Shown: in pieces, positions 23,648-32,217 of the stretch
Position numbering within the stretch: the first letter of the stretch is position 1
How the letters are laid out: every line of letters begins with the position of its first letter
Assembly (NCBI RefSeq): GCF_002234405.1
Contig: NZ_NMQT01000007.1
Coordinates: forward strand, 1 to 63,301
Direction of reading: 5' to 3'
From: Amycolatopsis thailandensis
GTDB taxonomy: Bacteria > Actinomycetota > Actinomycetes > Mycobacteriales > Pseudonocardiaceae
Length of the DNA: 63,301 bases
The notes under the pieces: generated by a model
Databases searched by the model: none
The model's input: only the letters and a program-made list of their open reading frames with translations
What the model was told of the DNA's origin: nothing
Translations under genes and position numbers: made by a program

Positions 23648-24183
23648 ATGACCGAGCCGCTGTCCTGGCCCGCCACGCCGCCGGCCCACGGATCCGTTGT
23701 CCTGCGCGAATTCACCGAAACCGACGCCTCGCTCGCCCTTGAACTCGGCGAAGACCCCTACATCCCGCTCATCGGCAGCCTGCCCGCGCATCCGACCCCG
23801 CGGGAAGCCGAAGACTGGGTGCTGCGGCAACGGAGTCGTCACACCGAAGGACGTGGCTTTCCCTTCGTGATCACCGTCGACGGGATCGCGGTCGGCACGA
23901 TCGGCCTCTGGCTGCGGAAGCTGTCCGAAGGCATCGGGATCCTGGGCTACTCGGTCTCTCCAAGACACCGGCGACGTGGGGTCGCGACCGATGCGCTCAA
24001 GGCGATCACCGGCTTCGCTCGGCCGTCCCCGCTGTCGAGCGGATCGAGCTGGCCATCGAGCCGTGGAACCGCGGCTCCTTTCGCGCGGCCGAAAAAGCGG
24101 GCTACCGGCGCGAAGGCCTGCTGCCCGCTCATCACGAGATCGGCGGGGTCGCGCGGGACATGCTCCTCTACGTGTCGCCGTGA
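23648..24183 (+). pseudogene. GNAT acetyltransferase, frameshifted
   Basis: The first ~125 codons from ATG 23648 encode a GNAT N-acetyltransferase (SVVLREFTETDASLAL, GTIGLWLRKLSEGIGILGYSVSPRHRRRGVATDALKAITGFA, including the acetyl-CoA loop RRRGVA). Near 24015-24025 homology moves to another frame, which continues VPAVERIELAIEPWNRGS, then AAEKAGYRREGLLP and ends at the TGA at 24181-24183. A net one-base loss (or two-base gain) explains it. It may be a real inactivation or a sequencing error. The 3' end overlaps the convergent PPOX gene. Confidence 0.8.
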
Positions 24184-24590
24184 ACCGCGCGCCTCGACGG
24201 GTACCAAGTCTCACCCGCGGGTTCGCCCGCCATGTTCCAGCTCCACGACACCTTGGGCGTGACGCGCGCGTAGATGCCCGGGCCGAAGACCCCCGTGCGT
24301 TCGACGGGGTCGGCGGCCTCGCCGTAGATCCGGACACCGCGCGCGACGAACGGGTCCAGTGAGACCAGGTCGTCGATGACCAAGGCGACTTTTCGTTGCC
24401 CCGCTCGGATGTTGCGGAACTTTCGGGTCACGAGGACCGACGCGCCCGCGCCACCGACCCAGAAATGCGTCCCGTCGAACTCGAACGCCAGCGGGACGAC
24501 GTCGGGCTGCTCGCCGTCCTCGGACAGGGTCGCGAGGCGAGCCAGGGGTTGGGAACGCAGATACGCGATCTCGTCCTCGGTGAAGGCCAT
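24168..24590 (-). CDS. PPOX-class F420-dependent oxidoreductase
   Basis: A 140-residue split-barrel protein of the pyridoxamine-phosphate-oxidase-like group, in the Rv1155-like set that binds F420 or flavin: MAFTEDEIAYLRSQPLARLA, PDVVPLAFEFDGTHFWVGG, RKFRNIRAGQRKVALVIDD and the C-terminal PKVSWSWNM. It probably reduces or binds F420-linked substrates; substrate unknown. It begins 18 bp upstream of the next leftward gene's stop region and overlaps the GNAT pseudogene end by 16 bp. Confidence 0.85.
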   Translation of the reverse strand: MAFTEDEIAYLRSQPLARLATLSEDGEQPDVVPLAFEFDGTHFWVGGAGASVLVTRKFRNIRAGQRKVALVIDDLVSLDPFVARGVRIYGEAADPVERTGVFGPGIYARVTPKVSWSWNMAGEPAGETWYPSRRAVHGDT

Positions 24591-24607
24591 GACGTCATTC
24601 TCCTCGG

Positions 24608-25816
24608 CTATGCCGTGAGCGCCTGCGCTCCGTTGAGCACCAGCATGTCGGTCACGAAGCAGACCGGGGTGCCGTCGGCGGCTCGGCCGATCCAGGTCGG
24701 GTAGCTCCCGTCTCCCCAGCCGGTGGCGAACGCGATGATGTTGCCGTCGGCTCCCTCCGGGGTGATGTCGACGTGGGGATCCACCTCGGCGAACTTCTCC
24801 ATGAGGTCGTCGTCCACCTCCTCGGGGAGGGCGTCGGCGTCGGCGAAACAGCCTGTCCCGCTGTCCACGCCGTAGCCGTAGAACTCCCCGTCGCCCAGGA
24901 AAAGCGCGTTCTGACCCGGCCAGAGCGCGACTTCCCAGGTGGCCACCTGTCCGTCGGCGACGACGAGTTTCGCGGCGGCGACCCGCTCATGGGCGGGTTC
25001 GTCGACGAACCGGATCACGGAGAGCTCGACCCGGTGTTCCCCGGGCGGGACCGTGACCGTGAAGTGGTCGGAGTCCGCGTCCAGGAAGGCCGGATCCGAG
25101 GCGACGAGCCTGCCGCTGGACATGCGGAGCCTCCCGGCGTCCTGAAGCTCGACCTCCACGAGACCGCTGCGCAACGCGAAACGCGTGCCCGCGGTGAACA
25201 TCTCCACCATGCCGTTGGGCCGCAACGGAACCGACGGGCGCCAGGGACGCGCTTCGAGAGGAAGCGGTGGATCGGTTTCGGGAGCCTCCGGCGTCCGCAG
25301 CGTCAGCGGCCCCGAGTTCGCGAGAGACTCCCACTCACCGAAGGCGGGCTTCGGCGTGGTCAGCTCGGACACCGGCTTGTGCGCGCGGCCGCTGCTGGAT
25401 CCGCCCGCGTAGCCGTCGGGCGCCTGGTGCATCCAGCCTTCGCCTTCGGGGCCGAAGGACATCTCCACGCGGCCGGCGGTCTGTTTGTCGAATTCCTCCT
25501 GGTCCGGGGTTTTGTAGGTCCACTGCTCGACGCGTACGAGGAACAAGCTGCCGTCTTCGAGCAAGCGGTACTCGAACGAAGCGCGTCGCCTGCCCTGCTC
25601 GTCGACGTGCCAGCAGCGCGCGAAATGGTGCTGCCACGCGATTTCGAGCAGCACCGACGGCGACTCGGTGCCGGGACGAACCAGCGCGACGGCGTACTGC
25701 TCACCAGCGGCGTCGCGTTCCCGGGCCGTACCGGGTGCGAGCCTGCCGACCAGAACACGGGCGGCCGGATCCCAGCCCTCACAACAGATGACTTCGAACG
25801 AAGTCCCCTCAGACAT
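24608..25816 (-). CDS. DUF4241-like protein
   Basis: A 402-residue soluble protein from ATG 25816 (MSEGTSFEVICCEG; an 8-residue longer reading exists). The C-terminal half has the DUF4241 pattern: YGVDSGTGCFADADAL, IIAFATGWGDGSYPTWIGR and VCFVTDMLVL. The N-terminal half is a separate beta-rich domain with the motif RRASFEYRLLEDGSLFL. Function unknown. Domain assignment is from memory of family patterns. Confidence 0.7.
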   Translation of the reverse strand: MSEGTSFEVICCEGWDPAARVLVGRLAPGTARERDAAGEQYAVALVRPGTESPSVLLEIAWQHHFARCWHVDEQGRRRASFEYRLLEDGSLFLVRVEQWTYKTPDQEEFDKQTAGRVEMSFGPEGEGWMHQAPDGYAGGSSSGRAHKPVSELTTPKPAFGEWESLANSGPLTLRTPEAPETDPPLPLEARPWRPSVPLRPNGMVEMFTAGTRFALRSGLVEVELQDAGRLRMSSGRLVASDPAFLDADSDHFTVTVPPGEHRVELSVIRFVDEPAHERVAAAKLVVADGQVATWEVALWPGQNALFLGDGEFYGYGVDSGTGCFADADALPEEVDDDLMEKFAEVDPHVDITPEGADGNIIAFATGWGDGSYPTWIGRAADGTPVCFVTDMLVLNGAQALTA

Positions 25817-25857
25817 GCAGCGGACCCTAGCGGGCGCCACCGACAGAACACTAGGAG

Positions 25858-26496
25858 TTACACGCGGATCGCGTAGTCGCCGAAGGCGGGCTCCAGCAGT
25901 TCGAAAGCGCGCTGCGTCGCCTTCGTCAGCGCTTCGGCTATCTCGTCGTTGCTCTCGCCGGCGTGAGACCGCCGCAGGACCTCGCGGAAGAGGACGCGGT
26001 CGATCGCGTTGAGTTCGGCGGCCGCCATGACCGGGGTGACGTCGTCCGCGTCGGCTCCGGTCTCGGCCGCGAGCAGCGTGGCGAGCGCTTCTTCCCGCAG
26101 TTCGTGCAGTTCACGCAGCCGCGCGGTCAACGTCGGGCTCTCCAGCACCATTTTCGCGAAAACCTGCCCGGTGAAGCCGATCACAGGCGAGTGCTCGGCG
26201 ACCGCGGCCAGGAAGACGCGCCGGAGCGCGGCCAGCGCCGACTCGCCCGGCTCCCGATCGCGAACGGCGTTGGCCAGCCCGTTCGTGAACTCCTCGTGCT
26301 GATCCAGCGCCAGGTCTTCTTTGCGTGCGAAGTAGTTGGTGACTGTCTTCTTCGCGACCCTCGCCGCCGTCGCGATCTCGGCGATCGTCGTCTCCTCGAA
26401 GCCCTTCTCGATGAAGAGGAGAGTCGCCTTGTCGGAGATCAGCTGCCGTGTCTCCTGCTTCTTGAGCTCCCGTAAGCCCACATCCGTGCTGGTCAT
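25858..26496 (-). CDS. TetR-family transcriptional regulator
   Basis: A 212-residue repressor-type protein. The helix-turn-helix occupies residues 15-60 (ETRQLISDKATLLFIEKGFE, TTIAEIATAARVAKKTVTNYFARKEDL), with a helical ligand-binding C-terminal domain. It is divergent from the small ORF/VOC genes at 26594 and 26785, which it probably represses through TTTAC-N7-GTAAA operators in the intervening region. Ligand unknown. Confidence 0.92.
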   Translation of the reverse strand: MTSTDVGLRELKKQETRQLISDKATLLFIEKGFEETTIAEIATAARVAKKTVTNYFARKEDLALDQHEEFTNGLANAVRDREPGESALAALRRVFLAAVAEHSPVIGFTGQVFAKMVLESPTLTARLRELHELREEALATLLAAETGADADDVTPVMAAAELNAIDRVLFREVLRRSHAGESNDEIAEALTKATQRAFELLEPAFGDYAIRV

Positions 26497-26501
26497 GAGC
26501 G

Positions 26502-26557
26502 AAGTTTACCACCGTCGTAAAAATATCCTTGACTTACTGTAGGTCAGATGTAAACTT
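26502..26557. promoter_or_regulatory. TetR operator and rightward promoter
   Basis: Palindrome TTTAC-N7-GTAAA (26505-26521) and a second half-set AAGTTTAC (26502-26509) / GTAAACTT (26550-26557). A near-consensus promoter TTGACT (26529-26534), 16 bp, TAAACT (26551-26556) reads rightward, with the -10 inside the operator half-site, as expected for repression. Confidence 0.6.
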
Positions 26558-26593
26558 ACGTCCGTACTACCGAACAGCGAGAGAAGAGGCTCC

Positions 26594-26737
26594 TTGACCG
26601 CTCGAATCCCCCAAGGCAACGAAGGCACCAACCGCGCTCAGGCCCGCCGGAACGACCGCCGCCGTCAGCAGCCGTTCCCCGGCCGCTCGACGCCGGTGCG
26701 CCGCTCGACCGGTGTCCCGCGCCGCCGGTCGTACTGA
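26594..26737 (+). CDS. Possible small basic protein
   Basis: A 47-residue frame from TTG 26594 after AGAGAAGAGG, very rich in Arg and Gln (RNDRRRQQPFPGRSTPVRR). It is the first frame after the TetR-controlled promoter and ends 48 bp before the VOC gene. Could be a real leader peptide or small protein, or just untranslated leader. Confidence 0.35.
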   Translation: MTARIPQGNEGTNRAQARRNDRRRQQPFPGRSTPVRRSTGVPRRRSY

Positions 26738-26784
26738 CCGATCAGCTCGTCCCAGAACTCACCGCCGACCGAAGGGGATAGCCC

Positions 26785-27165
26785 ATGAACGTCCTTGCCT
26801 CCACCGTTTCGCTGACCGTCGACGACGTCGCCGCCTCCAGCCGCTTCTTCACCGAGCACTTCGGTTTCACCGAGCAGATGGCCGCGGAGGGTTTCGTCTC
26901 CCTTGGGCACGAGACCGCGAAGCTGGCCATCGTCCTGCTTCAGGCGGGGATCGAGGTCCTGCCGGAGAACCTGCGACAGGTGCGCGCGTCCGGCGTGATC
27001 GTGGCCTTCACGGTCGAGAATCTCGAAGCCGAGGAAAAGCGCCTGCGCGAGGAAGGTGTCGAGATCACGCTGCCGCTGCGGGAAGAGCCGTGGGGAGAAC
27101 GCCTCTTCATGGTCGCCGACCCGAACGGCGTGCCCGTGGAACTCGTGGAATGGGTGCAGCAGTAA
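26785..27165 (+). CDS. VOC-family (glyoxalase-like) protein
   Basis: A 126-residue vicinal-oxygen-chelate protein: two beta-alpha-beta-beta-beta units, starting NVLASTVSLTVDDVAASSRFFTEHFGF and ending FMVADPNGVPVELVEWV with the metal-ligand Glu. Such proteins include glyoxalases, dioxygenases and antibiotic-binding resistance proteins. Divergent from the TetR gene, which probably controls it. Confidence 0.88.
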   Translation: MNVLASTVSLTVDDVAASSRFFTEHFGFTEQMAAEGFVSLGHETAKLAIVLLQAGIEVLPENLRQVRASGVIVAFTVENLEAEEKRLREEGVEITLPLREEPWGERLFMVADPNGVPVELVEWVQQ

Positions 27166-27217
27166 GGAAACGCCGAAGCGGGGCTCGGTCCACAGTGGAC
27201 CGAGCCCCGCTTTTCGG

Positions 27218-27607
27218 CTACTTCATCGCGGCGAGCTGGATCAGGTTGCCGCAGGTGTCGTCGAAGACCGCGGTGACCACGGGGCCCATGTCGACGGCGT
27301 CCTGGGTGAACTCGACGCCCAGTCCCTTGAGGCGCTCGACCTCGGCGTACACGTCGTCGACGGCGAACTGGGTGAACGGGATCCCGTCGTCGGCCAGGGC
27401 CTTCTTGAACGGCTTCGCCGCGGGATGCCCGTCCGGCTCCAGCAGGAGTTCGACACCGTCGGGATTGGCGGGGGAGACCACGGTGAGCCAGCGGGCGTCG
27501 CCGGTGGGCACGTCGGTCTTCTTGGTGAACCCCAGCTTCTCGGTGTAGAAGGCCAGCGCCTTGGCCTGGTCGTCGACGAAGACGCTGGTGATGTTGATCC
27601 GGATCAC
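27218..27607 (-). CDS. VOC-family protein
   Basis: A 129-residue VOC protein from GTG 27607 (RINITSVFVDDQAKALAFYTEKLGF, SPANPDGVELLLEPDG, MGPVVTAVFDDTCGNLIQL). It is coupled to the ArsR gene by a 4-bp GTGA overlap. This arrangement is common for VOC enzymes of unknown substrate controlled by an ArsR-type protein. Confidence 0.9.
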   Translation of the reverse strand: MIRINITSVFVDDQAKALAFYTEKLGFTKKTDVPTGDARWLTVVSPANPDGVELLLEPDGHPAAKPFKKALADDGIPFTQFAVDDVYAEVERLKGLGVEFTQDAVDMGPVVTAVFDDTCGNLIQLAAMK

Positions 27608-27894
27608 GGGTTCGGTTCCTCTCGGTCGATGGGCCACCGCTCGACGATCGACCGCAGCGGACTCGTGTCGATGTGGTGGAACTTGTAGCGGCCCTGTCGC
27701 CGGGTGTGCACCAGGCCCGCCTGTTCGAGCATCGCGAGATGCTGCGAGATGGCCTGCCGCGAAGACGCCAGGCCGTGCTTCATGGTCAGCCTGCCGCAGA
27801 TCTCGAACAGGGTCTGACCGTCCTTTTCGGTCAGCTCGTCCAGGATGATGCGCCGCGTCGCGTCGCCGATCGCCTTGAACAGGTCGCCGTCCAC
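27604..27894 (-). CDS. ArsR-family transcriptional regulator
   Basis: A 96-residue winged-helix repressor: LFKAIGDATRRIILDELTEK, then SRQAISQHLAMLEQAGLVHTRRQGRYKFHHID. No metal-binding Cys set is seen, so it belongs to the non-metal ArsR group that partners with VOC/START proteins. It heads a two-gene operon with the VOC gene and is probably autoregulatory. Confidence 0.92.
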   Translation of the reverse strand: MDGDLFKAIGDATRRIILDELTEKDGQTLFEICGRLTMKHGLASSRQAISQHLAMLEQAGLVHTRRQGRYKFHHIDTSPLRSIVERWPIDREEPNP

Positions 27895-27937
27895 GCCCCC
27901 GTTATAGGCAAGTCGTCACTTGCCTGTCAAGCCGGGG

Positions 27938-28582
27938 TCAGGAGCCGAGGTAGCGCAGGATCGCCAGGACGCGGCGGCTGTAACCGGCCGCGCTGGCCAG
28001 TCCGAGCTTGTCGAAGATGGCGTTCACGTGCTTCTCGACCGCGCTCAGCGACACGAACAGCGACTCGGCGATCCCGGAATTCGTGTGGCCCTGCGCCATT
28101 TTCTCCAGCACCTCGCGTTCGCGGGCGGTCAGCTTCGCGAGCGGATCGGTGTGCGTCGTCCGGGCCAGCAGCCGCCGGACCACCTCCGGATCGAACGCCG
28201 CCCCGCCCGCCGCGACCCTGTCGAGCGCGTCCAGGAATTCGCCCACCTGGGCGACCCGGTCCTTGAGCAGATAGCCGACGCGTTCGCCGTCGCCGGTGAT
28301 CAGCTCGGCGGCGTAGCGCTTCTCGACGTACTGCGAGAGCACCAGGACGCCGATCCCCGGCCAGCGTTTCCGGATCTCGAGCGCCGCGCGCAGGCCTTCG
28401 TCGGTATGGGTCGGGGGCATGCGGACGTCGGTGACGACCACGTCCGGCTGGTACGCGGCCGTCGTCGAGACGAGTGCGCCGCCGTCGCCGACCGACGCCA
28501 CGACGTCGTGCCCCTCTTCGATCAGCAGCCGGACGAGCCCTTCGCGCAGCAGGGTCGAGTCCTCGGCGAGGATCAGCCGCAC
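27938..28582 (-). CDS. LuxR-type (NarL) response regulator
   Basis: A 214-residue response regulator from GTG 28582. The receiver domain has the acidic pair at ED near residue 8-9 and phospho-acceptor D52 (VVTDVRMPP), K near 105; the C-terminal LuxR helix-turn-helix runs LTAREREVLEKMAQGHTNSG to VEKHVNAIFDKLGL. It overlaps the upstream kinase gene by 10 bp, so the pair is a two-component system. Target genes unknown. Confidence 0.93.
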   Translation of the reverse strand: MRLILAEDSTLLREGLVRLLIEEGHDVVASVGDGGALVSTTAAYQPDVVVTDVRMPPTHTDEGLRAALEIRKRWPGIGVLVLSQYVEKRYAAELITGDGERVGYLLKDRVAQVGEFLDALDRVAAGGAAFDPEVVRRLLARTTHTDPLAKLTAREREVLEKMAQGHTNSGIAESLFVSLSAVEKHVNAIFDKLGLASAAGYSRRVLAILRYLGS

Positions 28583-29724
28583 GGCAGCACCGCCGTCACC
28601 ACGGTCGGACCGCCGGGCGGACTCCTCACGATGAACCGGCCGTCCGCCGCCGCGACGCGCCGCGCGAGGCCGGAGAGGCCGCCACCGGACGCCAGCGCCC
28701 CGCCCACACCGTCGTCGGTGATCCGCACCCGCACTCCAACCTCGTCCCGCTCGGCCTCGATGTCGATCCGCGACGCCGCGGCGTGCTTGATCGTATTGGT
28801 GACCGCCTCGGAGGCGACGAAGTAGACGACGGTCTCGATGGCCGCCGGTGGCCGTTCCGGCAGGTCGACCCGCAGGTGGACCGGCACGCCGGAACGTTCC
28901 GCGAGCGCCTCCAGCGCGGGGTGCAGCCCGTCCGAGTCCAACGCGATCGGGTACACCCGCCACGAAACCTCGCGCAGGTCTTCGAGAGCGCGCTGGGATT
29001 CCTCGTGTGCCTGCCGGAGCAGGTCCGACGCGTGGTCCGGATCGCCGGTGCGCCGCGCCCGGCCGAGCAGCATCCCGAGCGCGACCAGCCGCTGCTGGAC
29101 GCCGTCGTGCAGGTCCCGTTCGATCCGGCGGCGCTCGCCGTTGACCGCTTCGACCACCTCGGCCCGGCTGGTCGCGAGTGCGGAGACCCGGCGGCGCAAC
29201 TTTTCCTGTTTGCTGGGGCCGAAAAAGCGTCGTGCCAGCTTGCGGTCCAGCGTCGCCGCACCCAGAAGTCCTTGCAGAGAAAGAAAGATGAGCAGTGCGC
29301 CGAAAAGCGCGGTGGTGATGGGGTCGTACCAGTCGGCGGGCGCTCCACCTCCGGGAGACTGACCGTTGAACAGCTGATAGGTGATGATCACGCCGGAGCC
29401 GGTGCCCAGCAGGATCATCACGAAGATCCCGGCGCTGAGCAGTCCGACGACGCAGCGCGGGATCAGGTAGACCATCGCGCGGCGCTCGTCGTAGAGGATG
29501 GTGTTCCGATCGCCGAAGTACTTCTCCAGTCGTTGGCGCTCCACTTCGGACAGTACGTGGGCACCGGCGAAGACAGGCTCCCGCAGCGCGGGGATCGCGA
29601 GCGCGAGGCCGCCGAAGAGCACGTAGAAGAACTCCGCGAACGCGGTCATGGCGCCGATGGCCAGGCCCAGCGTGCCGCGGAGCGCTTTGCGCAGGTAGCG
29701 GCGCGTCGCTGCCGGAACAGGCAT
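28573..29724 (-). CDS. Sensor histidine kinase (HisKA_3 type)
   Basis: A 383-residue membrane kinase. Hydrophobic segments lie near residues 15-45, 90-117 and 138-162; the dimerisation/phospho-acceptor helix is at ERRRIERDLHDGVQQRL with H206; the HATPase domain has the N box VASEAVTNTIKHA and G box ITDDGVGGA. It would phosphorylate the response regulator encoded directly downstream. Confidence 0.93.
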   Translation of the reverse strand: MPVPAATRRYLRKALRGTLGLAIGAMTAFAEFFYVLFGGLALAIPALREPVFAGAHVLSEVERQRLEKYFGDRNTILYDERRAMVYLIPRCVVGLLSAGIFVMILLGTGSGVIITYQLFNGQSPGGGAPADWYDPITTALFGALLIFLSLQGLLGAATLDRKLARRFFGPSKQEKLRRRVSALATSRAEVVEAVNGERRRIERDLHDGVQQRLVALGMLLGRARRTGDPDHASDLLRQAHEESQRALEDLREVSWRVYPIALDSDGLHPALEALAERSGVPVHLRVDLPERPPAAIETVVYFVASEAVTNTIKHAAASRIDIEAERDEVGVRVRITDDGVGGALASGGGLSGLARRVAAADGRFIVRSPPGGPTVVTAVLPCG

Positions 29725-29859
29725 AACGCCAGGTTAGCGGGGTACCCGAAGATCGGTACTGCGGTTTTCCGCAGTGATCTCTGCCGCTTCACCCCAGGGT
29801 GCGGAACCCGGGCAATTCGTACGTTCGTTGATATCCGCAGACGACCACGAAAGGCCGCC

Positions 29860-30510
29860 ATGAACCTCCTCCTCGCCCAAGCCGCCAGCGAACCGATGAG
29901 CGGCCTCGCCGGCTGGGCGGTGTCACTGATGGACGCGCTGGGCGGTCCGGGAGCCGCGATCATCGTCGGACTGGACAACCTGTTCCCGCCGATCCCGAGC
30001 GAGCTCGTGCTCCCGCTCGCCGGGTTCTCCGCCAGTCAGGGCACGTTCACCCTGGTGGAAGCGCTCGTGTGGACGACCTTCGGGTCGGTCGCGGGCGCGA
30101 TCATCGTCTACTACCTCGGACTGCTGCTGGGCCGTGACCGCACACGCCGCTGGATGGCGAAGATCCCGCTGGTCAAGGCGTCCGACTTCGACAAAACCGA
30201 GGCCTGGTTCCAGAAGCACGGCACCAAGGCGGTGTTCTTCGGCCGGATGGTGCCGATCTTCCGCAGCCTCATCTCCCTGCCCGCCGGGATCGAGCGGATG
30301 CCGTTCTGGCGGTTCCTGGCCCTGACCACGCTGGGCAGCCTGATCTGGAACACGGTGTTCGTCCTGGCCGGGTACGCCCTCGGGGAGAGCTGGCACCTGG
30401 TCGAGGAGTACGCCGGGTTCTTCCAGTACTTCGTGATCGCCGCCGTCGCGATCGCGGTCGTGCTCTTCGTCGTGAACCGGCTTCGTGAGAAGAACCGCAC
30501 CGACGCCTGA
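29860..30510 (+). CDS. DedA-family membrane protein
   Basis: A 216-residue inner-membrane protein of the DedA/SNARE-associated (VTT) family, which act as undecaprenyl-phosphate or phospholipid flippases. Family motifs: LDNLFPPIPSELVLPLAGF, GSVAGAIIVYYLGLLLGR, FFGRMVPIFRSLISLPAGI. Start ATG 29860 has AAAGG upstream; the long upstream open frame is a GC artefact over the kinase gene. It ends at a strong hairpin. Confidence 0.92.
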   Translation: MNLLLAQAASEPMSGLAGWAVSLMDALGGPGAAIIVGLDNLFPPIPSELVLPLAGFSASQGTFTLVEALVWTTFGSVAGAIIVYYLGLLLGRDRTRRWMAKIPLVKASDFDKTEAWFQKHGTKAVFFGRMVPIFRSLISLPAGIERMPFWRFLALTTLGSLIWNTVFVLAGYALGESWHLVEEYAGFFQYFVIAAVAIAVVLFVVNRLREKNRTDA

Positions 30511-30512
30511 GC

Positions 30513-30549
30513 CCCGTGTGGGGCGCCGGGAGCGGGCGCCCCACACGGT
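30513..30549. terminator. Bidirectional terminator
   Basis: CCGTGTGGGGCGCC pairs with GGCGCCCCACACGG around a short loop, between convergent dedA-like and phoX-like genes. Confidence 0.85.
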
Positions 30550-30553
30550 CGTA

Positions 30554-31714
30554 TCAGGACCGGAACGGGCCGGTCACCTCATAGGTGATCCCGCCGGACG
30601 ACGAACCGGAGGTGCCGCGTTGCGACGAGAAGTACAGCCGGTTCCCCGCCGGGGTGAACGCGGGACCGCAGATCTCCGACGAGCTCTGGCCGGTGATCCG
30701 CAGGAAGGGCGCCACGATGTCGTTCGGCGTGATGACGCAGATCTCCATGTTGCCGCCGTCTTCGGCGACGTACAGGTCGCCCGAGGAGGTCCCGGTGACG
30801 TTGTCGACGCCGGTCAGCGGTGCCGAGCCGGGGCTGACCAGCGAGTCGTCGTAGGCCAGTTCGTAGGTGCTGTTCGCCAGGTTGAGCTGCCAGACGCGAT
30901 TGTCGCCCTTCGTGGTGAACCACGCGGTGTCGTTGGCGTAGTGCAGCCCTTCGCCGCCGTTGAACCGCTTCGCGCCGGACACCTGGTTGCGCGTGGCGGT
31001 GGGGGAGCCGTCGGGGTCGGGCACGTTCGCCCAGGTGAAGCTGCCCGACGTCGCCGTGCCCGCCTTCAGCACCTGCAGCGTCCCGGTGGAAAGGTCACCC
31101 CAGGTCGCCGGGACGAAACGGTAGAGACAGCCGTCCGTGGTGTCCTCGGTCAGGTAGACGACCTTGCGCACCGGGTCGGCCGCCGCGGCCTCGTGCTTGA
31201 ACTTCCCCATCGCGGGCCGCTGGACGGCGGCCGAGGCGGGCCCGTTCGGCTGGCATTCGTAGACGAAGCCGAGATCGATCTCCTCGCAGGAAAGCCAGGT
31301 GTTCCAAGGAGTCTTGCCGCCCGCGCAGTTCTGGCGGGTGTTCGCCAGGACCCGGTGGGCACCGGTGATGTTCCCGCTCGCGTCGAACTTGACCGCGCTC
31401 GCTCCACCGCCGGGCGTGATCTCCGAGTTCGACACGTAGATCCAGCCGCTGCCGTCGGCGAACACCGCGCCGCCGTCCGGCGCGCTGTGCCAGGTGTAAC
31501 CGGTGCTCGCGACCTTCTGGCCGGATCGTGCGATGACGCGGCTGGTGAATCCCGCGGGCAGCTGGATCCCGTTCGCGTCGGCGGCCTGGAGCGCGCCGTA
31601 CGGGCTGGGTCCGTTCTGCGCGGGCGCCGCCAGCGCGGCCCCCGAGAGCCTGTTTCCGAACGCCGTGACGCCGGCGCCGACCACGGCCGCGCGCAGGAAA
31701 TTCCGTCGCTTCAC
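30554..31714 (-). CDS. PhoX-type alkaline phosphatase / DUF839 protein
   Basis: A 386-residue Tat-exported protein: RRNFLRAAVVGAG (residues 3-15) is a twin-arginine signal. The mature part has beta-propeller features of PhoX/DUF839 proteins, including WLSCEEIDLGFVYE, FKHEAAAADP, VYLTEDTTDGCLYRFVP and GDLYVAEDGGNMEICVI. PhoX enzymes are Ca/Fe-dependent phosphomonoesterases; whether this one keeps full activity is not shown. It overlaps the upstream XRE gene by 4 bp. Confidence 0.85.
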   Translation of the reverse strand: MKRRNFLRAAVVGAGVTAFGNRLSGAALAAPAQNGPSPYGALQAADANGIQLPAGFTSRVIARSGQKVASTGYTWHSAPDGGAVFADGSGWIYVSNSEITPGGGASAVKFDASGNITGAHRVLANTRQNCAGGKTPWNTWLSCEEIDLGFVYECQPNGPASAAVQRPAMGKFKHEAAAADPVRKVVYLTEDTTDGCLYRFVPATWGDLSTGTLQVLKAGTATSGSFTWANVPDPDGSPTATRNQVSGAKRFNGGEGLHYANDTAWFTTKGDNRVWQLNLANSTYELAYDDSLVSPGSAPLTGVDNVTGTSSGDLYVAEDGGNMEICVITPNDIVAPFLRITGQSSSEICGPAFTPAGNRLYFSSQRGTSGSSSGGITYEVTGPFRS

Positions 31715-32217
31715 TCGTGCCTCCGCTGATGTGGTGGTGCGGGAAGGAGCGGATCGGAGAGTACGGGCGGAACGGGACTTCCAGGTGAATTCGCGGCGTA
31801 TTCACCGGGAGGGGAGAACTTTCGTAGGGAAGCCTCGCTCAGCACTATTTCCTTCGCCTTGCGAAGGCCCGGTGCTTCGGCTCCACCTCGTTGTTCGGCG
31901 ATTTCCAGGGCGAGGAGTATCCGGTCGACCGGAGCGCAGCCGCCATCACGGTGGTGACGACGTCCGATCAGGTGACGCCAATCGGCGAGATACTCGTCGA
32001 GTCCCGGTTCGCCGGGAACGGCCCGCAGCAGCGCTCGCAACAGGACACGCATCTGGTTTTCGTTGCCGGGCAAAGTGTTCCGGGCCAAGGAGTCGGCCAA
32101 GGTGCTTCGGGACTGACCGGTCGCGGCGGCCAGCGCGCGGATGCTGAGGCCGCTCCGGTCGCGGAGTTCGCGCAGCCGCGCCATGAAGTCCGATTCCGTG
32201 GTGAGGGTGGTGTTCAT
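31711..32217 (-). CDS. XRE-type helix-turn-helix protein
   Basis: A 168-residue protein. An N-terminal helix-turn-helix (LRELRDRSGLSIRALAAATG, QSRSTLADSL) is followed by a helical region (QMRVLLRALLRAV) and a Pro-rich tail. It sits between a small membrane-protein gene and phoX with 4-bp overlaps on both sides, so it is co-expressed with both and may regulate the operon. Confidence 0.8.
   Translation of the reverse strand: MNTTLTTESDFMARLRELRDRSGLSIRALAAATGQSRSTLADSLARNTLPGNENQMRVLLRALLRAVPGEPGLDEYLADWRHLIGRRHHRDGGCAPVDRILLALEIAEQRGGAEAPGLRKAKEIVLSEASLRKFSPPGEYAANSPGSPVPPVLSDPLLPAPPHQRRHE

Noticed and set aside
28474..29859. Very long upstream extension of the DedA frame
   Set aside because: Antisense to the histidine kinase gene; the family start and ribosome site are at 29860.
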